NCBI GenBank assembly: GCA_000341795.1
Contig: AODO01000012.1
Location: 226,375 to 290,374 of the forward strand
Length of the DNA stretch: 64,000 bases
Reading direction: 5' to 3'
Origin: Rhodococcus triatomae BKS 15-14
GTDB lineage: Bacteria; Actinomycetota; Actinomycetes; Mycobacteriales; Mycobacteriaceae
In this document: in pieces, positions 17,235 through 24,405 of the stretch
Layout: each line of letters begins with the position of its first letter
Position numbering within the stretch: the first letter of the stretch is position 1
The notes under the pieces: model-generated
Database searches by the model: none
The model's input: only the letters and a program-made list of their open reading frames with translations
Told to the model about the DNA's origin: nothing
Position numbers and translations under genes: made by a program

Positions 17235-18707
17235 ATGCCCTCCACCACCGTCACCTCGCCGCAGGTAGCCGTCAACGACATCGGCTCCGCCGAGGACTTC
17301 CTCGCCGCCATCGATGCCACGATCAAGTACTTCAACGATGGCGACATCGTCGAAGGCACCATCGTCAAGGTCGATCGCGACGAGGTCCTGCTCGACATCG
17401 GTTACAAGACCGAAGGCGTCATCCCTTCCCGTGAGCTCTCCATCAAGCACGACGTCGACCCCAACGAGGTCGTCTCCGTGGGCGATGAGGTCGAGGCTCT
17501 CGTCCTCACCAAGGAGGACAAGGAAGGCCGCCTGATCCTGTCGAAGAAGCGTGCTCAGTACGAGCGTGCTTGGGGCACCATCGAGGAGCTCAAGGAGAAG
17601 GACGAGGCCGTCAAGGGCACCGTCATCGAGGTCGTCAAGGGCGGCCTGATCCTCGACATCGGTCTGCGTGGCTTCCTGCCCGCGTCGCTCGTCGAGATGC
17701 GTCGTGTCCGCGACCTCCAGCCGTACGTCGGCAAGGAGATCGAGGCCAAGATCATCGAGCTCGACAAGAACCGCAACAACGTCGTTCTGTCGCGCCGCGC
17801 ATGGCTCGAGCAGACCCAGTCCGAGGTTCGCAGCGAGTTCCTGCACCAGCTCCAGAAGGGCCAGGTCCGCAAGGGCGTCGTGTCCTCCATCGTCAACTTC
17901 GGCGCGTTCGTCGATCTCGGCGGTGTCGACGGCCTGGTGCACGTCTCCGAGCTGTCCTGGAAGCACATCGACCACCCGTCCGAGGTCGTCGAGGTCGGCA
18001 ACGAGGTCACCGTCGAGGTTCTCGACGTCGACCTGGACCGCGAGCGTGTCTCCCTGTCGCTGAAGGCGACGCAGGAGGACCCGTGGCGTCAGTTCGCCCG
18101 CACCCACGCGATCGGTCAGATCGTTCCGGGCAAGGTCACCAAGCTCGTTCCGTTCGGCGCCTTCGTTCGCGTCGAGGAGGGCATCGAGGGCCTGGTTCAC
18201 ATCTCCGAGCTGGCCGAACGCCACGTCGAGGTCCCGGACCAGGTTGTCGCGGTCGGCGACGACGCGATGGTCAAGGTCATCGACATCGACCTCGAGCGTC
18301 GCCGGATCTCGCTGTCCCTCAAGCAGGCCAACGAGGACTACAACGCCGAGTTCGATCCGTCGAAGTACGGCATGGCCGACAGCTACGACGAGCAGGGCAA
18401 CTACATCTTCCCCGAGGGCTTCGATCCCGAGACCAACGAGTGGCTCGAGGGCTTCGACAAGCAGCGTGAAGAGTGGGAGTCCCGGTACGCCGAGGCCGAG
18501 CGTCGCCACAAGATGCACACCGCTCAGATGGAGAAGATGGCTGCCGACGAGGCTGCCGAGGCTGCGGCCGGTGCTTCGGGCACCAACTACTCCTCCGAAT
18601 CCGGTGCCGGCGAGGGTCAGCCCGCTGCCGCGTCCGAGGCCGGCGGCTCGCTGGCCAGCGACGCCCAGCTCGCCGCGCTCCGCGAGAAGCTGTCCGGCAA
18701 CGCCTGA
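17235..18707 (+). CDS. rpsA: 30S ribosomal protein S1
   Basis: mRNA-binding ribosomal protein, 490 residues, near the 481 residues of the mycobacterial protein. Four S1 RNA-binding repeats are readable, starting near GDIVEGTIVKVDRDEVLLDI, AVKGTVIEVVKGGLILDIGL, GQVRKGVVSSIVNFGAFVDL and GQIVPGKVTKLVPFGAFVRV. The C-terminal ~110 residues are acidic and Ala/Ser-rich, without a further S1 domain. ATG 17235 follows GGAG by 12 nt. Codon choice is strongly biased (AAG, GAG, GTC), as expected for a highly expressed gene. Located between the polA region and coaE, as in mycobacteria. Confidence 0.97.
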   Translation: MPSTTVTSPQVAVNDIGSAEDFLAAIDATIKYFNDGDIVEGTIVKVDRDEVLLDIGYKTEGVIPSRELSIKHDVDPNEVVSVGDEVEALVLTKEDKEGRLILSKKRAQYERAWGTIEELKEKDEAVKGTVIEVVKGGLILDIGLRGFLPASLVEMRRVRDLQPYVGKEIEAKIIELDKNRNNVVLSRRAWLEQTQSEVRSEFLHQLQKGQVRKGVVSSIVNFGAFVDLGGVDGLVHVSELSWKHIDHPSEVVEVGNEVTVEVLDVDLDRERVSLSLKATQEDPWRQFARTHAIGQIVPGKVTKLVPFGAFVRVEEGIEGLVHISELAERHVEVPDQVVAVGDDAMVKVIDIDLERRRISLSLKQANEDYNAEFDPSKYGMADSYDEQGNYIFPEGFDPETNEWLEGFDKQREEWESRYAEAERRHKMHTAQMEKMAADEAAEAAAGASGTNYSSESGAGEGQPAAASEAGGSLASDAQLAALREKLSGNA

Positions 18708-18737
18708 CACCATCACCCGTAATCGGGTGTGAGCTAC

Positions 18738-18775
18738 GAAGGCCCCGGTCCTGCAATTGCAGGGCCGGGGCCTTC
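18738..18775. terminator. rpsA terminator hairpin
   Basis: GAAGGCCCCGG...CCGGGGCCTTC stem of up to 17-19 bp with one G-T wobble and an AATT centre, 30 nt after the rpsA stop and before the converging gene at 18809. Confidence 0.8.
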
Positions 18776-18808
18776 GGCAATGGTCGGGGAACGAGTGACC
18801 CGAGGGTC

Positions 18809-19054
18809 TCAGCCTCCCTGGCTCGCGATGGTGTCGTCGAGCATCGCGGCACGTTCGTCCAGGTCGTGGGCGGTGGGATTGGCCGGGTCCGGGAGATCGC
18901 GGCGCAGGTCGTCGAGCGTGGTCACCACCCAGGACGAGAGCTTCGCGGCCTGGTCGCGCGAGTAGATCTTCGTCTTGCCCTCCTCGAGCACCAATGTGGC
19001 GCCCGGTTCGTTGCTGGACAGCAGGGTGCGCAGGTCGTCAGCTGTGACAGTCAT
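18809..19054 (-). CDS. Conserved hypothetical small protein
   Basis: 81-residue soluble, acidic protein of unknown function. It starts MTVTADDLRTLLSSN and has a likely helix-strand-helix layout with no cysteines and no membrane segment. ATG 19054 is chosen because TACCGT ends 6 nt upstream of it, a leaderless promoter; the open frame continues 16 codons further without a signal. It converges on rpsA with the terminator at 18738-18775 between them. Real-gene status rests on the promoter geometry and codon pattern. Confidence 0.65.
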   Translation of the reverse strand: MTVTADDLRTLLSSNEPGATLVLEEGKTKIYSRDQAAKLSSWVVTTLDDLRRDLPDPANPTAHDLDERAAMLDDTIASQGG

Positions 19055-19060
19055 GTGTTC

Positions 19061-19066
19061 ACGGTA
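19061..19066 (-). promoter_or_regulatory. -10 hexamer of leaderless promoter
   Basis: TACCGT (minus strand) ends 6 nt before the ATG at 19054. Confidence 0.45.
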
Positions 19067-19108
19067 GAACCGGAGGGCCGGCGTCGCATCCCGCGCAGGC
19101 ACACCGAA

Positions 19109-19147
19109 GACGGCGACCCCACCCGATGTTCGGGTGGGGTCGCCGTC
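19109..19147. terminator. Strong hairpin downstream of the 72-residue gene
   Basis: Perfect 18-bp stem (19109-19126 with 19130-19147) and a 3-nt TGT loop. It lies between the stop at 19171 and the next minus-strand gene, so it separates the two transcripts. Confidence 0.75.
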
Positions 19148-19170
19148 GTCGATTCGATGATGCCCGGGGG

Positions 19171-19389
19171 TCAGTTCACGGCGGCAGCACCCGCGGCCCA
19201 GGTGCTCTGCATCTCCGCGGTGCGCTTCCGGATCGCCGCGAAACTGTGACGCGCCGGGCTGAGCATCTGGGTGAACCAGTTACGACGGTGTTCCTGCAGG
19301 GCGAGCGCCACCTCGGGGATCAGGATGCAGTGCACCCCGTCGACCATGCCAAGACGGTGCCGACCAGGCTGGGGGGAAGTGGTGCGCAT
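19171..19389 (-). CDS. Small hypothetical protein
   Basis: 72-residue basic protein with no recognised family. The ATG at 19389 has a good ribosome site, GAAGGA 5 nt upstream, and TATGTT at 19434-19439 is a possible -10 element giving a leader of about 38 nt. A perfect 18-bp hairpin follows the stop. Promoter, ribosome site and terminator together support a real gene. It is divergent from coaE. Its middle (IPEVALALQEHRRNWFTQML) looks helical and may be amphipathic. Confidence 0.55.
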   Translation of the reverse strand: MRTTSPQPGRHRLGMVDGVHCILIPEVALALQEHRRNWFTQMLSPARHSFAAIRKRTAEMQSTWAAGAAAVN

Positions 19390-19512
19390 GGTGTTCCTTC
19401 ATCTCGAAGTGGGTGGCCTGGCACGTCCGCTCGAACATAGCCGACGAACGGGAGATCCCTGGTCATTTGGAGCGGATGTGAAACGAGCGTGTTTGATGAC
19501 AGACTGGGGAGC

Positions 19513-20736
19513 GTGTTGCGAATCGGCCTCACAGGAGGCATTGGAGCTGGAAAATCGACCGTCTCACGTATCCTCGGCGATCTCGGGGCCGTCGTCGTGG
19601 ACGCGGACCTGATTGCGCGCGAGGTCGTGGAACCGGGAACCCCCGGACTGGCCGCGCTCGCTGACGAGTTCGGTCCGGAGATCCTGCTGCCCGACGGGAA
19701 ACTCGACCGAGCTGCCCTGGCAGCCAAGGCGTTCGGCGACGACGCGGCCCGCGGTCGACTCAACGGCATCCTACATCCCCTCATCGGCGCGCGAACCGCG
19801 GCTCTCGTCGAGGCGGCTCCTGCGGATTCCGTGGTCCTGCAGGACATCCCGCTGCTCGTCGAAGGGCGCATGGGAGCGATGTTCAACCTGGTCGTCGTCG
19901 TACACGTCGACGTCGCCGAAAGGGTCCGGCGTCTGGTCGAACTGCGGGGGATGGAGGAGAGTGACGCGCGAGCACGGATCGCGGCGCAGGCCACCGACGA
20001 GCAACGCCGCGCAGCCGCCGATGTGTGGCTCGACAACAGCGGGTCGGAGGACTCGCTCGATCCGGCCGTGAAGGCCCTGTGGGACCGGCTCCGAACCTAC
20101 TCCGCCAACATCGCGAATTCGGTTGTGGCCCGCGGTCTGCCGGCGCTCGTGGAGGCCGACCCCGAGTGGGCGGATCAGGGGCGCAGACTCGTCGAGCGGC
20201 TCCGGTTCGTGTGCGCGGCCGACGCGGTGCGTGTCGATCACATCGGCTCGACCGCAGTGCCGGGACTCGCGGCGAAGGACGTGATCGACCTCCAGATCAC
20301 CGTGGACAGCCTCGACACCGCGGACGCACTCGCGGATCGCCTCGCGCAAGCGGGATTTCCCCGTGTGGACGCGGTCACCGCGGACGACCCCAAGCCGGCG
20401 TACGGTATCGGCGGGGAAGCCGACCCGTCGTTGTGGGACAAGCGGTTCCACGCCTCGGCCGACCCCGGTCGGCCGGCGAACGTCCACATCCGTGTCGACG
20501 GGTGGCCGGGACAGCGGTTCGCACTGTCCTTCCGGGACTGGCTGCGGGCCGAACCGGGCGAGCGGGCCGACTATCTGGCGATCAAGCGCACGGCTGCCGA
20601 GAGCGCGTCAGGGGTGTCGGACGCGGTGGCCGCGACCGAGCGCTACCTGGAGGTGAAGACGCCGTGGTTCGACGGCGCCCACTCGAGGGTCGAGAAGTGG
20701 ATCGAGGACACGGGATGGACGCCGGACGTCGGGTGA
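19513..20736 (+). CDS. coaE: Dephospho-CoA kinase fused to a GrpB/UPF0157 domain
   Basis: Catalyses the last step of coenzyme A synthesis, phosphorylating dephospho-CoA at the 3'-OH. The 407 residues equal the length of the M. tuberculosis enzyme. The kinase domain covers about residues 1-205, with P-loop GGIGAGKS at 8-15 and the core DIPLLVEG. The second half (from about residue 215) is a GrpB domain, a nucleotidyltransferase-like fold with the segment RVDHIGSTAVPGLAAKDVID. This fusion is known in Mycobacteriales. GTG 19513 is chosen by homology; GTG 19489 in frame is an alternative. Confidence 0.94.
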   Translation: MLRIGLTGGIGAGKSTVSRILGDLGAVVVDADLIAREVVEPGTPGLAALADEFGPEILLPDGKLDRAALAAKAFGDDAARGRLNGILHPLIGARTAALVEAAPADSVVLQDIPLLVEGRMGAMFNLVVVVHVDVAERVRRLVELRGMEESDARARIAAQATDEQRRAAADVWLDNSGSEDSLDPAVKALWDRLRTYSANIANSVVARGLPALVEADPEWADQGRRLVERLRFVCAADAVRVDHIGSTAVPGLAAKDVIDLQITVDSLDTADALADRLAQAGFPRVDAVTADDPKPAYGIGGEADPSLWDKRFHASADPGRPANVHIRVDGWPGQRFALSFRDWLRAEPGERADYLAIKRTAAESASGVSDAVAATERYLEVKTPWFDGAHSRVEKWIEDTGWTPDVG

Positions 20737-20746
20737 ACACCCGACG
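20727..20746. terminator. Hairpin between convergent coaE and DUF402 gene
   Basis: CGTCGGGTG and CACCCGACG form a 9-bp stem around AA, overlapping the coaE stop codon at 20734-20736. Confidence 0.5.
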
Positions 20747-20760
20747 CGGGGCAGAGCGCG

Positions 20761-21264
20761 TCAGCGCCAGCTGACCGGCATCCCTTCCGCCGCCAGCCAC
20801 GCGTCCAGGTCGTGGCCGTGGGCGGCGATTCCGTCCACGGCCCGGGTCGCCACCGTGATGGCCTGTTCGGCGGTGGCTGCGTCGAGATACCCGGAGGTGT
20901 GCGCGGCGAGGAGTTCGTCGACGTCCAGCAGTTCGGTGTCACGGCCCGTGCGCACGACGAGGTCGAGGTAGTGATCGACGGACCGCCACACCGGCTGGCC
21001 GGCGGAGAATTCACCGATGTCGACGTATCTGTCCTGGTCGCGGGCGTGGTACGGGTGATAGTGGAAGATCGACGCACGGAGCCCGAGGTCGGGTAACAGC
21101 CAGGACTCCAGGTAGTGGAAGTGTGGGTGGTCCGAGTGCCGGGCCATGTACAGGCCCCACGGCTCGACTCGGTAGTGCTCGACCGGACGCACGAATCCCT
21201 TCGGGTCGGTGTTGGTGAGATCCGAGAGGTCGAAGGCTTCCTTCTTCGGCGGGTGCACGTGCAT
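20761..21264 (-). CDS. DUF402 domain protein (Rv1632c-like)
   Basis: 167-residue soluble protein. Its core, with WYLES-like [13 protein letters not shown], and the segment YVDIGEF...DHYLDLVV...LLDVDEL, matches the DUF402 family, whose characterised members hydrolyse nucleoside diphosphates or act as RNA-associated regulators. Those links are family knowledge, not shown here. Position between coaE and uvrB on the opposite strand is the same as Rv1632c in M. tuberculosis. TAGGTT ending 6 nt before the ATG suggests a leaderless mRNA. Confidence 0.82.
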   Translation of the reverse strand: MHVHPPKKEAFDLSDLTNTDPKGFVRPVEHYRVEPWGLYMARHSDHPHFHYLESWLLPDLGLRASIFHYHPYHARDQDRYVDIGEFSAGQPVWRSVDHYLDLVVRTGRDTELLDVDELLAAHTSGYLDAATAEQAITVATRAVDGIAAHGHDLDAWLAAEGMPVSWR

Positions 21265-21270
21265 GGCAGG

Positions 21271-21276
21271 AACCTA
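21271..21276 (-). promoter_or_regulatory. -10 hexamer of leaderless DUF402 promoter
   Basis: TAGGTT on the minus strand ends 6 nt before the ATG at 21264. Confidence 0.5.
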
Positions 21277-21362
21277 CCGTCCGACTCGTGGACCGACATC
21301 CCGCGGCCGGACGCGGCGCCCTTCGTGACGCCGGGCGCACCGGGCTTGTCGGACCGTGCGCC

Positions 21363-21368
21363 TACCCT
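21363..21368 (+). promoter_or_regulatory. -10 hexamer of leaderless uvrB promoter
   Basis: TACCCT ends 7 nt before the uvrB ATG at 21376; no Shine-Dalgarno sequence is present. Confidence 0.55.
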
Positions 21369-21375
21369 GGTGTGC

Positions 21376-23532
21376 ATGGCGTTTGCATCCGAGCATCCCG
21401 TGGTGGCGCATTCCGAGTTCCGGCCGGTCGGTGAGATCGAACGGTCCGACGGACGGTTCCAGGTGGTCAGCGAGCACCGGCCTGCCGGTGACCAGCCACA
21501 GGCGATTGCGGAGCTGACGCGACGGCTAGGCGAGGGGGAGAAGGACGTGGTGCTGCTCGGCGCCACCGGCACCGGCAAGTCCGCCACGACGGCCTGGCTG
21601 ATCGAACAGGTGCAGCGCCCGACACTGGTGATGGCACCGAACAAGACGCTCGCCGCGCAGCTCGCCAACGAGCTGAGGGAGATGCTGCCGAACAACGCGG
21701 TCGAGTACTTCGTCTCGTACTACGACTACTACCAGCCCGAGGCGTACATCGCGCAGACGGACACCTACATCGAGAAGGACTCGTCGATCAACGACGACGT
21801 CGAGCGGCTCCGGCACTCCGCGACGTCGAGTCTGCTGTCACGCCGCGACGTGGTCGTGGTCGCGTCCGTGTCGTGCATCTACGGCCTCGGCACCCCGCAG
21901 TCCTATCTGGATCGGTCGATCGAACTCGAGGTCGGTGTGGAGGTCCCGCGTGACGCCCTGCTCCGGTTGCTCGTGGACGTGCAGTACAACCGCAACGACG
22001 TGGCGTTCACCCGCGGTTCGTTCCGGGTGCGTGGCGACACCGTCGAGATCATCCCGTCCTACGAGGAACTCGCGGTTCGCATCGAGTTCTTCGGCGACGA
22101 GATCGAGGCGCTCTACTACCTGCACCCGCTGACCGGTGACGTCGTGCGCCAGGTCGACTCGCTGCGCATCTTCCCCGCCACCCACTACGTCGCCGGGCCG
22201 GAACGGATGGAGCGGGCGGTCCGTGACATCGAGGCGGAGCTCGAGGAGCGGCTCGCCGACCTGGAGAACCGCGGCAAGTTGCTCGAGGCCCAGCGGCTGC
22301 GGATGCGCACGAACTACGACCTCGAGATGATCAAGCAGGTCGGGTTCTGCTCCGGTATCGAGAACTACTCGCGGCACATCGACGGCCGGCCCGCAGGCTC
22401 GGCTCCCGCGACGCTGATCGACTACTTCCCCGAGGACTTCCTCCTCGTCATCGACGAGTCACATGTCACCGTGCCGCAGATCGGCGCGATGTACGAGGGC
22501 GACATGTCCCGCAAGCGCAACCTCGTCGAGTACGGCTTCCGCCTCCCGTCGGCCACCGACAACAGGCCGCTCACCTGGGAGGAGTTCGCCGATCGCATCG
22601 GGCAGACGGTGTACCTGTCCGCGACGCCGGGTCCCTACGAACTGGGGCAGGCCGGCGGAGAATTCGTCGAGCAGGTGATCCGTCCGACCGGCCTCGTCGA
22701 TCCCGAGGTCGTGGTGAAGCCGACGAAGGGGCAGATCGACGATCTGGTGCACGAGATCCGGCAGCGGACCGAACGGGACGAGCGGGTCCTGGTCACCACG
22801 CTGACGAAGAAGATGTCCGAGGACCTGACGGACTATCTGCTCGAACTCGGAATCAGGGTTCGCTACCTGCACTCCGACATCGACACCCTGCGTCGTGTCG
22901 AACTGCTCCGGCAGCTCCGGCTCGGCGAGTACGACGTGCTCGTCGGAATCAACCTCCTCCGGGAGGGCCTCGATCTGCCCGAGGTCTCGCTCGTCGCGAT
23001 CCTCGACGCCGACAAGGAGGGGTTCCTGCGGAGTACCACCAGCTTGATCCAGACCATCGGTCGCGCGGCCCGCAACGTGTCCGGGCAGGTGCTCATGTAC
23101 GCCGACAAGATCACCGACTCGATGGCCCGGGCGATCGAGGAGACCGAGCGGCGCCGGGAGAAGCAGATCGCCTACAACGCCGAGATGGGTGTCGATCCTC
23201 AGCCGCTGCGCAAGAAGATCGCCGACATCCTCGACCAGGTGTACGAGGAGGCCGACGACACGGACGTCGAGGTCGGAGGGTCCGGCCGCAACGCGAGCCG
23301 CGGGCGCCGAGCCCAGGGTGAGGCGGGCCGCGCGGTCAGCGCCGGCATCTACGAGGGCCGGGACGTCAAGTCGATGCCGCGCGCCGAGCTTGCCGACCTC
23401 GTGAAGGAGCTGACCGATCAGATGATGAGCGCCGCCCGGGACCTCCAGTTCGAGCTCGCGGGGCGGCTGCGCGACGAGATCGCCGACCTGAAGAAGGAAC
23501 TGCGGGGGATGGACGCGGCCGGCCTGAAGTAG
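21376..23532 (+). CDS. uvrB: Excinuclease ABC subunit UvrB
   Basis: Damage-verification helicase of nucleotide excision repair; it is loaded by UvrA and recruits UvrC. 718 residues. Walker A GATGTGKS, the beta-hairpin region [24 protein letters not shown], helicase motif DESHVT and motif [11 protein letters not shown] are all present. The C-terminal UVR domain (last ~40 residues, [20 protein letters not shown]) that binds UvrC is intact. A charged linker around residues 630-650 is longer than in E. coli. The start is fixed by homology and a hexamer 7 nt upstream. Confidence 0.98.
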   Translation: MAFASEHPVVAHSEFRPVGEIERSDGRFQVVSEHRPAGDQPQAIAELTRRLGEGEKDVVLLGATGTGKSATTAWLIEQVQRPTLVMAPNKTLAAQLANELREMLPNNAVEYFVSYYDYYQPEAYIAQTDTYIEKDSSINDDVERLRHSATSSLLSRRDVVVVASVSCIYGLGTPQSYLDRSIELEVGVEVPRDALLRLLVDVQYNRNDVAFTRGSFRVRGDTVEIIPSYEELAVRIEFFGDEIEALYYLHPLTGDVVRQVDSLRIFPATHYVAGPERMERAVRDIEAELEERLADLENRGKLLEAQRLRMRTNYDLEMIKQVGFCSGIENYSRHIDGRPAGSAPATLIDYFPEDFLLVIDESHVTVPQIGAMYEGDMSRKRNLVEYGFRLPSATDNRPLTWEEFADRIGQTVYLSATPGPYELGQAGGEFVEQVIRPTGLVDPEVVVKPTKGQIDDLVHEIRQRTERDERVLVTTLTKKMSEDLTDYLLELGIRVRYLHSDIDTLRRVELLRQLRLGEYDVLVGINLLREGLDLPEVSLVAILDADKEGFLRSTTSLIQTIGRAARNVSGQVLMYADKITDSMARAIEETERRREKQIAYNAEMGVDPQPLRKKIADILDQVYEEADDTDVEVGGSGRNASRGRRAQGEAGRAVSAGIYEGRDVKSMPRAELADLVKELTDQMMSAARDLQFELAGRLRDEIADLKKELRGMDAAGLK

Positions 23533-23538
23533 CCGGCG

Positions 23539-24405
23539 TCAGCTCGTGACGTCCTTCCGGGCGAACACGAACCAGGCGGTCACCGCGAAGACGGAACCGT
23601 ACGCCAGGGCGGAGAACGATCCGATCACGATGTCGTGCCAGTCGACCGTCGGGGCCAGGAACCGGGTCCACGCGAACGAGAAGTGCCCCGGCAGATAGTC
23701 GCGCCAGTGGTCGAGGGCGGTGATCTGGTCCAGGATCTGCACGAGGATCGACACCATGACCGTTCCACCGACGGCGCCGAGCGGGGCATCGGTGAGTACC
23801 GAGAGCAGCATCGCCAGACCTGCCACCCAGATCAGGTTGACCGCGATGTAGGTCAGGGCGAGCGCGAGCCGCCCTGTCGCCTCCGCGTACCCGAGCGAGT
23901 CGCCGAACGGGGTGACGAGGGGCTCGGCGCCGTAGGCGATCGTGCCGACCGACAGCGCGACGGTCACCAGCAGGATCAGCGCGGCTGCCGACAGCAGTGC
24001 CGACACGATCGCCTTCTGCTGCAGAAGCCGGTTACGCGGCACCGGAATCGCCAGGAGGTAGCGCAGCGACGACCACGACGCCTCACTGGCGACCGAATCG
24101 CCGAAGAACAGGGCGACCACGACGATCAGCAGAAATCCGACGGACATCAGCAGCGTGAACACGGTGAAGTTCACCCCGCCTCGGGTTGCCAGATCGATGA
24201 GATCCGAGGCACCGGAATCCGCTCCCGTGCCGCCGACCGCGAACGCGGCAACCAGGATCAGCGGCAGCGCGGCCAGAAACCCGAGCGCCAGGTGTGTGCG
24301 GCGTCGTTTGCACTGGCGCACCAGTTCTGTGCGCAGTGGCAGCGTCCGGCGCGCCCGGTAGCCGGAGGCGCGGCCGTCCGCGGGGACGGTCGACTCGTCG
24401 GTCAC
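23539..24405 (-). CDS. ABC-2 type transporter permease
   Basis: Membrane permease, 288 residues, with about six hydrophobic helices and the loop SEASWSSLRYLLAIPVPRNRLL that is diagnostic for ABC-2 permeases. The N-terminus is hydrophilic and basic. The GTG start at 24405 overlaps the stop of the upstream hydrolase-ATPase fusion gene (GTGA), so the two are made together. The fusion's ATPase domain is the obvious motor. No other permease is present, so a homodimer is likely. Substrate unknown. Confidence 0.85.
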   Translation of the reverse strand: MTDESTVPADGRASGYRARRTLPLRTELVRQCKRRRTHLALGFLAALPLILVAAFAVGGTGADSGASDLIDLATRGGVNFTVFTLLMSVGFLLIVVVALFFGDSVASEASWSSLRYLLAIPVPRNRLLQQKAIVSALLSAAALILLVTVALSVGTIAYGAEPLVTPFGDSLGYAEATGRLALALTYIAVNLIWVAGLAMLLSVLTDAPLGAVGGTVMVSILVQILDQITALDHWRDYLPGHFSFAWTRFLAPTVDWHDIVIGSFSALAYGSVFAVTAWFVFARKDVTS

